Position numbers and translations under genes: made by a program. A stretch of 64,000 nucleotides of DNA from Deinococcus sp. QL22 (GTDB lineage: Bacteria; Deinococcota; Deinococci; Deinococcales; Deinococcaceae): assembly GCF_023370075.1 (NCBI RefSeq), contig NZ_CP097149.1, positions 2,230,001-2,294,000 on the forward strand, written 5' to 3'. Below the pieces are notes generated by a model. It made no database searches. It saw only the letters and a list, made by a program, of their open reading frames with translations, and was not told the DNA's origin. Below are positions 41,872 to 50,103 of the stretch, one piece after another (positions within the stretch are counted from its first letter, which is position 1; the number at the start of each line of letters is the position of its first letter).

Positions 41872-42705
41872 TCACCCCTTGACCTCTTCGACCAGGTTCA
41901 TCACGGCTTTCTTCAGGTAGGGGGCCGTGTCCCCGTAGGCCACCGTCGCGTGCGACTCCGAGTCGACGATTAACGCCTGCACCTGAGCATTCCCGCTGGT
42001 GTCCTTTTTGACCACAATCCGAAGCTCTTGGGTGTCCGTCAGTTGCTGCTGGGCATAGTTCAGGCACCAGTCCGCCCAGCCACCTTTGCCGGTGCTGTTG
42101 GTCTGCTGAATGCTGGTCTGGATGTGGTTCTCTTGCCGCTTCAGCCGTTCATACGTTCCAGTGGTGACATTCTCTGCGAGGGCAATCGCCCGCTGTTCCC
42201 CGGTCAAGGCATGAAACGGCACCTCTGTGCCGGTATCCGGATGCGCCACCGTCCCATGTGCATCGATGGCCGCTGCCACCTCTGCCGCTGCTTTCACTTG
42301 ACTCGTACTGGGCCGCTCACTGCCGGTGGCCGTCTTCAGGTACGTGGCGACCGCGACCTGCATCTCTGGCTCAAGTGTTGCCACCACTTTCGCGGCCTCT
42401 TTGTACTCGCGGGCTTGCCGTTCGTTCTCGGGATGTAAACCAATGGTTGTCAACGTCTGGCTGGTTTCTGCCGCGTCCATCAGTTGCTGCGCCCGCTGGC
42501 GAGACCAGCCCCAGACCTGTTCACAGTAGTCACCGAAAGTCTTGTGGGCTTCGCGGTACAGGCGGCGGTCACGAATGCTCAGTAAGGCTTGGCCAACAGT
42601 CACGAAGCCTTGCCAGCCCTGACGAACCACGGTTTCCAGCTGGGCAAGGTCGGCACGTTCTTCCGGAGCCAAGACGGCAACGGGTTGTTCGAGGGTGGCC
42701 GTCAT
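41872..42705 (-). CDS. Phage protein with ParB-like or DUF3102-like features
   Basis: The 277-residue product has a helical start (ADLAQLETVVRQGWQGFVTV; ALLSIRDRRLYREAH), then TFGDYCEQVWGWSRQRAQQL with a helix-turn-helix look at about residues 53-75, and a long helical middle. This order is widespread in phage early operons in proteins related to ParB-like or DUF3102 groups. A separate C-terminal alpha/beta domain (ELRIVVKKDTSGNAQVQALI) follows. It overlaps the MazG-like gene by 4 bases. The function is unknown, probably DNA binding. Confidence 0.65.
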   Translation of the reverse strand: MTATLEQPVAVLAPEERADLAQLETVVRQGWQGFVTVGQALLSIRDRRLYREAHKTFGDYCEQVWGWSRQRAQQLMDAAETSQTLTTIGLHPENERQAREYKEAAKVVATLEPEMQVAVATYLKTATGSERPSTSQVKAAAEVAAAIDAHGTVAHPDTGTEVPFHALTGEQRAIALAENVTTGTYERLKRQENHIQTSIQQTNSTGKGGWADWCLNYAQQQLTDTQELRIVVKKDTSGNAQVQALIVDSESHATVAYGDTAPYLKKAVMNLVEEVKG

Positions 42706-43220
42706 GTGCGCCGCCCGCCGTGCCGGTAGGCCCGCCGGCTGTTCACAAACAAGATGCTGTCAATGGTGTCAGCAGGATCTTCTTGGGATTCCAACACCAT
42801 CAATTGCCACGCGTAGGACACCACCGCCATCAAGCCGCTCAAGACCGCCGCTTCCATGGCCTCCGGCTCTTTGACCTTGCGAAAAGACTCCAACACCTGA
42901 GAGGTCAAGGTGTGCAGTTCCATCAGCGAAATATTCCGGTGAGCACTGGGCGGGCTTACCAGCGCAAAACGCAACCGCTCTGGCTCAAGATCGACAAAGG
43001 AACCAGCCCGGATCAGCTCGCCCAGATCAAGCGCCCGAATCACCACGTCTCCCAACTCACGAGCGATCTTGTGGGGCACTCGCTCTTGCCACGCTTCCGT
43101 GATTTCGCTGTGAATGAGCGCGACATTCCTAGGCAGATCATCTATTTTCCAAGTCAGACCCCAGCCATTGGCGCCATTCACGCGACGGGTTTCGGTTGCA
43201 AGTTCTTGAAGTGTTTTCAT
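42702..43220 (-). CDS. MazG-like nucleotide pyrophosphohydrolase
   Basis: The 172-residue protein has the all-alpha NTP pyrophosphohydrolase signature: ALIHSEITEAWQERV with Glu residues at the first helix (about 34-48), followed by RELGDVVIRALDLGEL (about 54-69) with the E..D metal ligands. Such enzymes hydrolyse NTPs or dNTPs, or the alarmone ppGpp, to monophosphates. In phages they adjust nucleotide pools or damp starvation signals. It lies in the replication operon, between the DNA-binding-like and the acidic-tail protein genes. Confidence 0.75.
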   Translation of the reverse strand: MKTLQELATETRRVNGANGWGLTWKIDDLPRNVALIHSEITEAWQERVPHKIARELGDVVIRALDLGELIRAGSFVDLEPERLRFALVSPPSAHRNISLMELHTLTSQVLESFRKVKEPEAMEAAVLSGLMAVVSYAWQLMVLESQEDPADTIDSILFVNSRRAYRHGGRRT

Positions 43221-43265
43221 CAGGATTCACCGTGTGGGCGGGCTTTGACACCCGCCCCCTTGTCT

Positions 43266-43865
43266 TTAGGCGCTGGGTTGTGTGCCGAAGCCGTCGCCGC
43301 CACCAGTCGGGAAGGGCATGTCTTCTTCTACATCCAGATCCGGGCCAAGCGGAATGTTAAGGGCGGGTGTCTCAGGCGTCTCGAACAGCGCCTTGGTGTC
43401 TTTCAGCAAGTCGTCAACATCCTCTTTGACCTGTTCTTCTGCCTTCAGCTCGCTCTGAATGCTCTCTTCCAGCGTGGGCTGATCGGACACCGTGCATTCC
43501 AAGCAGCAGCTGGCCATGAGCAGGGCATCCACCCCCAAGCCTGCGTTGTCCAATTCAGAGAACTGCACCCGCAAGTTGACCAGCACGTCTCCCGCCTCAT
43601 CAATCGTGATGTTCCCGCGCAGAATCACCGGCACATCGACGGCGGGAAAGGCCTGGCCGTCCATCATGGGCGTAACTTCCAGGCGCAGCTTGCCGCCTTC
43701 CTGCGCCGCGCCTTTGAGGACAGGCACGTGCTCCAACATGAACCGGCGCTCAGCCTTTACTCCAGAGGAGAACTTATATTTGGCGTCCAGCACGCGCCCC
43801 GCGTCGTTATCGGTTTTGATGGTGGCGGTCTTGAAGGTCAGGCCGAAAATTCCGTAGGTTTGCAT
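43266..43865 (-). CDS. Phage replication-operon protein with acidic C-terminal tail
   Basis: The 199-residue product begins MQTYGIFGLTFKTATIKTDN and is beta-rich to about residue 130, then acidic and helical (EESIQSELKAEEQVKEDVDD), ending DLDVEEDMPFPTGGG. The DMPFP-containing acidic end resembles the tip of single-strand DNA-binding proteins, which recruits replication partners. No OB-fold was confirmed. CAGGAGG precedes the ATG. It lies next to DnaB, which fits a ssDNA-related role by inference only. Confidence 0.6.
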   Translation of the reverse strand: MQTYGIFGLTFKTATIKTDNDAGRVLDAKYKFSSGVKAERRFMLEHVPVLKGAAQEGGKLRLEVTPMMDGQAFPAVDVPVILRGNITIDEAGDVLVNLRVQFSELDNAGLGVDALLMASCCLECTVSDQPTLEESIQSELKAEEQVKEDVDDLLKDTKALFETPETPALNIPLGPDLDVEEDMPFPTGGGDGFGTQPSA

Positions 43866-43885
43866 GATGGTTCCTCCTGGAAGGG

Positions 43886-45199
43886 TCAGAGCAGGGCGGG
43901 TTCAGCGAAGCGGGAAAGGTTGGCAAAGCGCACGAACTCGGAGTTGTAGGCCAGACGGCACGTGCCCACCGGGCCATTGCGTTGCTTGCCCACGATGATT
44001 TCGGCCACTCCCTGCTGATCGGTGTTCGGGTTGTAGTACTCGTCGCGGTAGATGAACATCACGGTGTCGGCGTCCTGTTCCACAGCTCCGGATTCGCGCA
44101 AATCGGACAGCACGGGCCGGTGGTTCGGGCGCAACTCCACCGCGCGGCTCAACTGGCTGAGCACCACCACGGGAATCGACAACTCCATCGCCAACTTCTT
44201 GAGCATTCGGCTGATGGCGCTCACTTCCTGCACGCGGTTCCCGGCATCCCCGGAACGCCCGGTCTCGATCAGTTGCAGGTAGTCCACCAGCAGCAGATCC
44301 AGCTTCCCGGCGGCGTGCAGCTTGCGGGCGTCCCGGGCGATGCTGGCGCCGGTCTGATCGCTGGCTTCCATGAACTCAATCGGAAGGCTGCGCAGGCGGG
44401 ATCCATGCACGCGCAGCCGTTCACGCTCGGGGCCGCTGGTGGTGCGCTGGCGAATCTTGTTCAGATCCACGCTGGCGGCGCTCGCCATCGCCCGCAGTGC
44501 CAGCTGCTTAGCGGGCATCTCCAGGCTGGCGACAGCGGCGTGATAGCCCTTCTGAGCGGTGTTCAGCACGAAGCTGTAGCCCATCGCGGTTTTCCCCATC
44601 GCAGGGCGAGCAGCCAGCACGTACATCGCGCCGGGTTCGAAACCCAGAATCTGTTCGTCCAGATCCACAAATCCCGTGCTGATGGCATTCGGCGTGAGGC
44701 TCTCCACGTCCAAGAGCGCGGCGTCAATTGCCTGAGCGTGCGAGGTGAAGCCGTGCCGGGAACGGTTCTCCAGTGGGCCAGCCACCTGTGAAGCGAGGGC
44801 AGAGAGTTCTTCTGGAGTGAGGTCACCTTCGGTGGCGTGATGCACGACCTGGTGCGCCATGCGAATTGCTTCCCGGCGGCCATGCAGGGCGCGGAGTTCG
44901 CGGGCATAGTGCGGCGCGTAGTAGGCGCTGGGATCCAGCGTCATGACGCCCACGAGGTAATTCATCGTCACGAACGTGCTGCGCTTGGCTTCGGCCCGTT
45001 GCAGGATCAGCGCGTGATCGTCGATGGGCAAGCCCTGCGCGTACAGCTCACCCATCAGGCCGAACAGCTCCCGAGCAGCGGGATTGTGCCAGGCCTCGGC
45101 GGGCAAGTCGCCCAAGTGTTCCCAGGCGGAAGGATCGACCAGCAGGGCGGACAGGGCTTTTTGTTCCAACTCGTGATTCTGGGGAGCAGGCCGGGTCAT
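43886..45199 (-). CDS. Replicative DNA helicase, DnaB type
   Basis: The 437-residue protein has the DnaB N-terminal domain (LEQKALSALLVDPSAWEHLG; about 10-110) and a RecA-like helicase domain from about 170. Motifs: Walker A ARPAMGKTAMG, then ASLEMPAKQLALR, Walker B LLLVDYLQLIE, SRMLKKLAMELSIPVVVLSQLSR, and the arginine-finger region VLSDLRESGAVEQDADTVMF. It unwinds DNA ahead of the fork as a hexamer. It overlaps the replication initiator-like gene by 4 bases (ATGA), so the two are coupled like lambda O and P. Length is normal for phage DnaB. Confidence 0.95.
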   Translation of the reverse strand: MTRPAPQNHELEQKALSALLVDPSAWEHLGDLPAEAWHNPAARELFGLMGELYAQGLPIDDHALILQRAEAKRSTFVTMNYLVGVMTLDPSAYYAPHYARELRALHGRREAIRMAHQVVHHATEGDLTPEELSALASQVAGPLENRSRHGFTSHAQAIDAALLDVESLTPNAISTGFVDLDEQILGFEPGAMYVLAARPAMGKTAMGYSFVLNTAQKGYHAAVASLEMPAKQLALRAMASAASVDLNKIRQRTTSGPERERLRVHGSRLRSLPIEFMEASDQTGASIARDARKLHAAGKLDLLLVDYLQLIETGRSGDAGNRVQEVSAISRMLKKLAMELSIPVVVLSQLSRAVELRPNHRPVLSDLRESGAVEQDADTVMFIYRDEYYNPNTDQQGVAEIIVGKQRNGPVGTCRLAYNSEFVRFANLSRFAEPALL

Positions 45200-46284
45200 G
45201 CCAGCACTTCCAGCGACTTGAGCATGCCCAGCGGCACGTCGGGCATGAACGGGTGATCGGTGGCGATACCCCGGCTCAGCACAGCCAGCACGATGGCTTC
45301 GGTACCGTCCGGGTAGCGCACGCGTTGACCAGCCGCAAACGAGAGGCGGGCCACCGGCAGCGGTTCGAGGGGTGCAGGGCCACTGGGCCGCGTCATGCGG
45401 GATTTCAGGGCGGGGTACGGCAGGTCGTAGGTTCCGGCCTCAATGATGGCTTGAGCGTGTTCGGAGAGGGCATCACGCTGGCCTGCAGTGATCCACTCGG
45501 CCCACAACAGAATCTGGATTTCTTGCGTGACCCGGGGCAGGCGGCACAGGCGCACCCAGTTTCTCCAGACGGGCAACAGGCCTGCGCCGGTCACCACATC
45601 CTGCGCGGCCCGGATCGGCGCGGCGGCGGGCGGAACCTGTTCATTCCCAGTCACGTCTTCGTCTCCTGTGGGCAGTTGCTCGGTTTTTTCATCTGTGAGT
45701 GAGTGAAGGTCGTTATGGGCCTCGCCAGAGGCCGTGCCGTCAGGCACCTCTGGGGTTGCTTCAAGCTCAGCCGTGTTCTGTGCTGTGCCGTCAACCTCAG
45801 CGCCCTTCTTAGGTGTAGGAACTACAGAACCTTTCCTTCTACTTCCTTCTACTTCCTTCAGGCGTCTTTTTTCGCCGTCTAGGACAATGTTTTTGCCCTG
45901 TTTTTCCGAACGTCCGTGCGAACGCTCGTGCGAACGGCTGTTCGCATTTCCGTTCGCATTTCCGTTCGCATCTTGGTTCGGATTGGTGTATTTCCAGAGC
46001 TTGCCCACCGACGCACAGAAGCCCTGAGCGGACAAGGTGACCAGGGCTTTTTCGATGGCCCGCTGACCCAGTTCGGTCTCGACCATCAGTTCCGCGATGC
46101 TCATCGGCGGCTTCTGGGTGAAGTTGGCGCGTTCCGCCAAGGCGGTCAGGGTGCGGGAGGGAGCGGAGCCGTGGCGCTTCTGGTAGGTCACCACGGCGCT
46201 GTCGGTCATGGTGAAGGTGCCTGCTTCCCGGCGTTTCGTGGGCGGTCTCTCGAGTGCGGGGAACTTGATCACAGCGGCGCTCAC
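45196..46284 (-). CDS. Replication initiator-like protein, with iteron array in the gene
   Basis: The 362-residue protein starts with GTG overlapping the previous stop. The first 100 residues form a winged-helix-like domain (LTALAERANFTQKPPMSIAE; LMVETELGQRAIEKALVTL), followed by a low-complexity stretch (NGNANGNANSRSHERSHGRS, 112-131) encoded by the repeat array at 45,907-45,981. A long acidic linker leads to a C-terminal helical domain and a GTDH-type end. Lambda O and related initiators also bind iterons within their own gene, and load DnaB. The coupling to dnaB supports the same role here. Confidence 0.8.
   Translation of the reverse strand: MSAAVIKFPALERPPTKRREAGTFTMTDSAVVTYQKRHGSAPSRTLTALAERANFTQKPPMSIAELMVETELGQRAIEKALVTLSAQGFCASVGKLWKYTNPNQDANGNANGNANSRSHERSHGRSEKQGKNIVLDGEKRRLKEVEGSRRKGSVVPTPKKGAEVDGTAQNTAELEATPEVPDGTASGEAHNDLHSLTDEKTEQLPTGDEDVTGNEQVPPAAAPIRAAQDVVTGAGLLPVWRNWVRLCRLPRVTQEIQILLWAEWITAGQRDALSEHAQAIIEAGTYDLPYPALKSRMTRPSGPAPLEPLPVARLSFAAGQRVRYPDGTEAIVLAVLSRGIATDHPFMPDVPLGMLKSLEVLA
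45907..45981. repeat. Iteron-like inverted array, candidate phage replication origin
   Basis: Six 8-9-base units based on GCGAACG are spaced at 12 bases: CGTGCGAACG at 45,915-45,924 and 45,927-45,936, with a partial CGAACG at 45,907, and in the opposite orientation GTTCGCAT at 45,940, 45,952 and 45,964. An AT-rich tract (ACAATGTTTTTGCCCTGTTTTT) lies directly to the left at about 45,880-45,905. The array is inside an initiator-like gene, as in lambda O. Confidence 0.75.
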
Positions 46285-46574
46285 AGGAAGTCACCGCCGA
46301 GGCTGACCATGAAGCCGAGGTTACACACGATCTGCCAGATCTTGCCGATCTGTTCAGGGTCTTCAATCACAGCGGTTCTCAGGGCGTAGGAAAATTTGCC
46401 GATCTCTTCATCGGTCATGGCCTTCAAGCCCTCGAAGCGGAATTCAGGAGCGCGGGGGTTGTCCCACTGAAACTCGGCGCGGAACTCGGTCGAGTCAGCG
46501 GGATACAACTGCGCCGTTACGTCTCCAAGGTAGCTGTACTCGACTGAGTTGAGGCGGGGCAGTTCGGCAGTCAT
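46281..46574 (-). CDS. Small phage protein, unknown
   Basis: The 97-residue product starts at ATG 46,574, which overlaps the previous stop; the frame from 46,619 is rejected. It is mixed alpha/beta (LNSVEYSYLGDVTAQLYPAD; EIGKFSYALRTAVIEDPEQI) and overlaps the initiator-like gene by 4 bases. No family is recognised. Confidence 0.65.
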   Translation of the reverse strand: MTAELPRLNSVEYSYLGDVTAQLYPADSTEFRAEFQWDNPRAPEFRFEGLKAMTDEEIGKFSYALRTAVIEDPEQIGKIWQIVCNLGFMVSLGGDFL

Positions 46575-46807
46575 GCTTTCACCGGCAACCATTTGTCTGG
46601 CGAGCAGCCACAGCGGCAAGTGGGGGTAGCTTCCGGCTTCTCCAGTTCGCCGTGCGCCATGTGGACGGGGATAACAACGCGACTCTTACCCTTGCCGCGA
46701 ACATTAGGCAAAAGGCCGTCATGGGCTTCCCAACCGAGTTGGCACTGAATCATGCCGTGCTCGATGGGCGTGCCGTGACGGCAGTTGCCGCAGATCTGAG
46801 TGGTCAT
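46571..46807 (-). CDS. Small zinc-finger-like protein
   Basis: The 78-residue protein has six Cys with spacing suited to one or two zinc sites: CGNCRHG near the start (residues 6-12), C near 22, and CRCGC at about 64-68. It overlaps neighbours on both sides by 4 bases and lies at the head of the replication part of the operon. No family is certain. Confidence 0.65.
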   Translation of the reverse strand: MTTQICGNCRHGTPIEHGMIQCQLGWEAHDGLLPNVRGKGKSRVVIPVHMAHGELEKPEATPTCRCGCSPDKWLPVKA

Positions 46808-46862
46808 GCCATCCCCGCGAACAGAACGGAGAAGCGTTCATTTCGATCAAGGGCGAACGCGC

Positions 46863-46868
46863 TAGCGT
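46863..46868 (+). promoter_or_regulatory. -10 box of a leaderless promoter
   Basis: TAGCGT lies 7 bases before the ATG at 46,876 and directs a gene against the operon. Confidence 0.4.
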
Positions 46869-46875
46869 GGCTCAT

Positions 46876-47247
46876 ATGCTCTCCACCCACCGCAAGATGT
46901 TTCCCAAAGGGCAGACCATCCCGGTGCCCCACTACCGCATCGACGGCTTCGATGGCAAACGGCTCACCTTGCTTCAGACTCCCCACCGGGTTGAGGTCGA
47001 TTTCAGCAGGTTCGATGCGCGCTCCATTGCTCATGCCACGGCGGTGCAGCCCGAAGGTTGGGAGATTCATGGGTTGATCGCGCTGGACGCTGAGCCGCTG
47101 GCAACGGCGTTGGATCAAGCGCTCGCCGAGGGAAGGGTTCGACAGTTCGGCACCGTTTTGAGGGACGCTTGGTATTTCGTCCAGCCGATTGATCTGCACT
47201 TCACGCCCCAGGCTGGGCAGCAGGCGGTCGTGGGTCTGTACCGCTAG
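46876..47247 (+). CDS. Hypothetical cargo protein
   Basis: The 123-residue product starts at ATG 46,876. It has a beta-rich beginning (IPVPHYRIDGFDGKRLTLLQ), a middle helix (PLATALDQALAEGRVRQFGT) and closing strands. No membrane segment or family is recognised. It interrupts the phage replication operon in antisense between Bet and the zinc-finger-like gene and has its own leaderless promoter. Confidence 0.55.
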   Translation: MLSTHRKMFPKGQTIPVPHYRIDGFDGKRLTLLQTPHRVEVDFSRFDARSIAHATAVQPEGWEIHGLIALDAEPLATALDQALAEGRVRQFGTVLRDAWYFVQPIDLHFTPQAGQQAVVGLYR

Positions 47248-47279
47248 ACCCCGTACCCCTGACCAAAGCGGGAGAGGGC

Positions 47280-48476
47280 TCACGACACGGCCACCTTGAA
47301 TTTGGCGCGGGCTTCGGTGAGGCACTGGGCACGCTCATCCGGATTCATGGCGCTGAAGGTGTCCAACAGGTAGGCGGCTTGCTCAGCCGTCAGATTGTTG
47401 GTGGCAACCGGCGTAGGGCTGTTGACCATGTAAGCCCACAGCGCGTACCGGTCTTGACTGCTGAGGGCTCCAGTGGCCTTAGCAACAGCTTGCAGCTGGC
47501 CCCGCTGCTCTGCGGTCAGCATCGTCTCAGCGGGCATGGGGGCAGCTGCATCGCCGTACCAGACGGCATCCAATTCGCCGCCTTCACTCAGATGAATCAG
47601 GTCGAAGCGCAGGCTGTCGGCCTGGTCGTCATCGGTGCGCCAGTTCGGATAGCGCAGACCCAAGGGGGCAAGGGAATCTTCCAGACCCTTGGTCTTGCAC
47701 TCTTTCCACATCTGGCGAATCTGGCTGCGCTTCCTTTCCCACTCGGCGGCGACTGGATCCGGCGCGGAATGGGCTTCCTGGACGGGTGTCTTGGGTTCAA
47801 CGCCTGCGCTCTGGGCCACTTCGCGGGTCATGTCGGCGGTGCGGGTGGGCTGAGGGGCGGGAGCTGGCACAGCGTTGTCGGCCTGCGCCATCTCATCGCT
47901 CGTGTACAGCCCTGAGAGGTCATTGGGGAACGCGCTCCGGAGGGCCTGTGCTTCAGCGCACTTGGCGATCATCACGTCCGGCATCTTCAGCCACAGTCCC
48001 ATCAGCACCCCTTCCCGGTTGCGGCTGGCATACGCTTCAAACCGCGCCACCGCCCACAGCGGCTCCGCAAAGCCCCGGCGCAACACGCCCACCTTGGCTG
48101 CAGCGGGCGGCTCTTTGTCCAGCCACACATCCACCCACTTCCCGTCCGGGCCACACCAGAACGGCCCCACCCGGCCCGCGTACTGCCCGTGCCGCTCAGC
48201 GATGACCCGGAAGCCGTCAATCGCGACTTGGATGGTCATTTTCGTGACCTTCGACCACTGATTGCCGGTCTTCACGTTCGATTCCCGCATGACGGCGTAG
48301 ATCTGACGGCTGAAGGGATCGAGGCCGGTGCGCTTGCATTGCTCGACGAACAGGGCCAGCTCACCATCACTGGCACCGGGCGCAATTTGCGTTTTGATCA
48401 AGTCCAACTGATCCCGGTCAAAGTCGACGGTGGCGAGGGGCAGATGTTGGGTGGGTTGAATCTGTGATGCTGTCAT
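47280..48476 (-). CDS. bet: Phage recombination protein Bet (RecT family)
   Basis: The 398-residue protein has the Bet domain in the first 200 residues: [60 protein letters not shown], and [20 protein letters not shown] with the conserved E-A-x-A-L-R. It anneals single DNA strands during recombination. The C-terminal 190 residues are a variable extension, longer than usual for Bet proteins. No partner exonuclease was recognised in the window. The ATG overlaps the stop of the tiny membrane gene upstream. Confidence 0.9.
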   Translation of the reverse strand: MTASQIQPTQHLPLATVDFDRDQLDLIKTQIAPGASDGELALFVEQCKRTGLDPFSRQIYAVMRESNVKTGNQWSKVTKMTIQVAIDGFRVIAERHGQYAGRVGPFWCGPDGKWVDVWLDKEPPAAAKVGVLRRGFAEPLWAVARFEAYASRNREGVLMGLWLKMPDVMIAKCAEAQALRSAFPNDLSGLYTSDEMAQADNAVPAPAPQPTRTADMTREVAQSAGVEPKTPVQEAHSAPDPVAAEWERKRSQIRQMWKECKTKGLEDSLAPLGLRYPNWRTDDDQADSLRFDLIHLSEGGELDAVWYGDAAAPMPAETMLTAEQRGQLQAVAKATGALSSQDRYALWAYMVNSPTPVATNNLTAEQAAYLLDTFSAMNPDERAQCLTEARAKFKVAVS

Positions 48477-48649
48477 TGGCGTTCCCCTTTTTCAATCAAC
48501 CGGACGCCGTGCCGCATCACGATCAGCAGCACCAGCACCAGCCCGAATTGCGCCGTCGTGAGGGGCGTCCGATCCATCCAGCCCGCCGTCATCAGCAGTA
48601 CCAGCACTGAGGCCAAAATCAGGGCCGTGCCGTTGCGGACGCGGTTCAT
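48473..48649 (-). CDS. Tiny two-pass membrane protein
   Basis: The 58-residue protein ([20 protein letters not shown] to [14 protein letters not shown]) has two hydrophobic segments at about 8-25 and 35-48. Its start and stop overlap both neighbours by 4 bases (ATGA), the strongest evidence that it is translated. No family is recognised. It opens a chain of small genes between the regulator and Bet. Confidence 0.7.
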   Translation of the reverse strand: MNRVRNGTALILASVLVLLMTAGWMDRTPLTTAQFGLVLVLLIVMRHGVRLIEKGERQ

Positions 48650-48825
48650 GCCTCACCCTTCAAGGCCCATCGTCCAGCGCGCACAGTGACGCGTCCCACG
48701 TCATCCAACGCCGCGAGAATGCTCAGGGCAGTTGTCGGTTTGATGTCGAGTGCAACGGCGACATGACGAGTTCGCAGGCTTTTGAACGTGGACAACATCA
48801 GCACCACGCGGGCATCCAGCGTCAT
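48646..48825 (-). CDS. Small helix-turn-helix-like protein
   Basis: The 59-residue product (MTLDARVVLMLSTFKSLRTR; HVAVALDIKPTTALSILAAL; DDVGRVTVRAGRWALKG) has a likely helix-turn-helix at about 18-45 followed by a short wing. Start and stop overlap neighbours by 4 bases. It is a candidate DNA-binding protein of the early operon. Confidence 0.65.
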   Translation of the reverse strand: MTLDARVVLMLSTFKSLRTRHVAVALDIKPTTALSILAALDDVGRVTVRAGRWALKGEA

Positions 48826-48932
48826 GCGCGGGCCTCTTCTTGCCGGCTGATCCGGCTGGACAGGGCACAGCAGGCCCAGAACACGGTGAACACGGGGGCA
48901 GCGATCACAACGTAGATCAAGAGGTAGTTCAT
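48822..48932 (-). CDS. Tiny single-pass membrane protein
   Basis: The 36-residue protein MNYLLIYVVIAAPVFTVFWA with a charged tail (SRISRQEEARA) overlaps both neighbours by 4 bases, which supports translation. No family is recognised. Confidence 0.6.
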   Translation of the reverse strand: MNYLLIYVVIAAPVFTVFWACCALSSRISRQEEARA

Positions 48933-49135
48933 CGGTGGGCCTTCTTGCACGCGCACGCCACAAAATTTCCGCAGTCGATGCACACGGGGCCGTAACCCGG
49001 TTGAACGGGGCGCTCCATGCACTCATCGCAGTACAGGTGGTCTGGGCTGATCGGCAATTTGCAGGCGCGGCATGCACTCACGGGCGCGGTCTGGCGGCGC
49101 AGCACAGGCAGGCGCAGGTCACGCAGGGCCATCAT
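48929..49135 (-). CDS. Cys-rich small protein with two zinc motifs
   Basis: The 68-residue protein has four CxxC-type pairs (CRACK, CDEC, CIDC, CAC) suited to two zinc ribbons. It is basic and overlaps neighbours by 4 bases. Such small zinc proteins are common in phage early operons; the partner is unknown. Confidence 0.65.
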   Translation of the reverse strand: MMALRDLRLPVLRRQTAPVSACRACKLPISPDHLYCDECMERPVQPGYGPVCIDCGNFVACACKKAHR

Positions 49136-49245
49136 CCGAACACCGCCAGAGCTGAGCTGACCACAGTCACGAGGACCAGCACCCAGCCCACCACGGGCTG
49201 AGTCAGGGCCACGGTGTAGGCCATCTGGAAGACGTGGCGGTTCAC
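49132..49245 (-). CDS. Tiny membrane protein
   Basis: The 37-residue protein starts with GTG (MNRHVFQMAYTVALTQPVVG; then VLVLVTVVSSALAVFG) and has one or two hydrophobic stretches. GTGA overlap on one side and ATGA on the other support translation. Confidence 0.6.
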   Translation of the reverse strand: MNRHVFQMAYTVALTQPVVGWVLVLVTVVSSALAVFG

Positions 49246-49655
49246 GCTGCTACCTCTTGTCCTTGCGTCCGCTGAGCCGTCAGTGCCACCAGTGCGGCCT
49301 GCACCTCATCCTCAGTGCTGTAGTTGCCAGCGGGCGAGTTGTACCGCACGGTGGCGAGGCCCGTCTTCTTGCTCCGGCGTTGCTTGCGAATGACCTGGCC
49401 GTAGCCGTAAGCCACACCCGTGCTGCGGGGGCGGATCGTCACGGCCCAGACCTGCGTGGGGCTCATCAGGTCAAAGCGCACCAGCTTCCACTCCACGCTA
49501 TAGGTGTTGCCCTGCAGTTCCACCAGCGCGTTGGGCTTGATGGGGTTGAAGGGCACGCTGTGATCGCGGGCGTAGGTGTGCGCCTGGGCCAGCCGCACGT
49601 TGAACAGTTCGCGCTGGCGGCTCTGGTCTGGGATGGAAGTGGGGTGTACACTCAT
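49242..49655 (-). CDS. Early phage protein, unknown
   Basis: The 137-residue product has a helical beginning (QSRQRELFNVRLAQAHTYAR), a strand pair with ALVELQGNTYSVEWKLVRFD, and a basic KQRRSKKTG segment, ending in a helix (STEDEVQAALVALTAQ). It could bind nucleic acid. GAGGTCTCT precedes the ATG. No family is recognised. Confidence 0.6.
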   Translation of the reverse strand: MSVHPTSIPDQSRQRELFNVRLAQAHTYARDHSVPFNPIKPNALVELQGNTYSVEWKLVRFDLMSPTQVWAVTIRPRSTGVAYGYGQVIRKQRRSKKTGLATVRYNSPAGNYSTEDEVQAALVALTAQRTQGQEVAA

Positions 49656-49680
49656 AGAGACCTCAAAGGATGTTCAAGGT

Positions 49681-49703
49681 GGCCGCGTGAATCAGACGCG
49701 GCC
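49681..49703. other. Hairpin in the early operon leader gap
   Basis: GGCCGCGT pairs with ACGCGGCC around a 7-base loop. It lies in the 59-base gap between two early genes. The T-rich side (ATGCTTTTGTTT) follows on the plus strand, so it is not a good terminator for the operon. Confidence 0.4.
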
Positions 49704-49714
49704 ATGCTTTTGTT

Positions 49715-49882
49715 TCAGCCCTTCTTCTGAACGGACTGCTCGTGACGTGCCTCGGTGGGCACGGTGGGAGTGGGGCTAGCGGACAGGGGGTAGGGGAGAG
49801 CACCAGCGAGCAAGCGGCGCACCAGGGCATTGCGGACGGGATCGTGCGTGATGGTGATGGTGCGGACGGGAGGGGGGGTCAT
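49715..49882 (-). CDS. Small basic early protein
   Basis: The 55-residue protein (MTPPPVRTITITHDPVRNAL; VRRLLAGALPYPLSASP) begins with an ATG overlapping the previous stop by 4 bases. It has one amphipathic helix around VRNALVRRLLAG and is otherwise Pro-rich. No family is recognised. Confidence 0.55.
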   Translation of the reverse strand: MTPPPVRTITITHDPVRNALVRRLLAGALPYPLSASPTPTVPTEARHEQSVQKKG

Positions 49883-50097
49883 GCGCTGGCCTCAAAAGCA
49901 AATTCAATGATCGTCATTCGCTTACCCACAGCCACTAACAATTTGTTGGTAGAGGCCAGCGAAATAGAACCGATAGATTGGGTAGCGCGCCGTGCAGTTT
50001 CGTAGGCAACGCCTGCCCGCTCGGCAAGGTCATCTACTGACCAGTTGCGGCTTTTTAGTTCCGACTGGAGCAGCACAGATAGCTCTTCTGAAGTCAT
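49879..50097 (-). CDS. Cro-like helix-turn-helix regulator
   Basis: The 72-residue protein is the first gene of the leftward operon. It has a helix-turn-helix at about 19-42 (SVDDLAERAGVAYETARRAT) and a hydrophobic C-terminus. The transcript appears leaderless: the -10 TAATAT ends 6 bases before the ATG. Small size and divergent position opposite the CI-like gene make it the lytic regulator. It would bind the paired operators at 50,133 and 50,163. Confidence 0.8.
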   Translation of the reverse strand: MTSEELSVLLQSELKSRNWSVDDLAERAGVAYETARRATQSIGSISLASTNKLLVAVGKRMTIIEFAFEASA

Positions 50098-50103
50098 ACC
50101 AAC

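Noticed and set aside
42258..43949. 563-codon plus-strand frame in the replication operon
   Set aside because: It is antisense to three genes linked by overlaps and lacks any recognisable domain.
45907..45981. Iteron array as a CRISPR
   Set aside because: The units are only 8-9 bases at 12-base spacing, in opposite orientations, and lie inside a coding gene.
48473..49245. Tiny membrane proteins as holins of the lysis module
   Set aside because: They are at the start of the early operon, next to Bet and the regulator, with no endolysin nearby.
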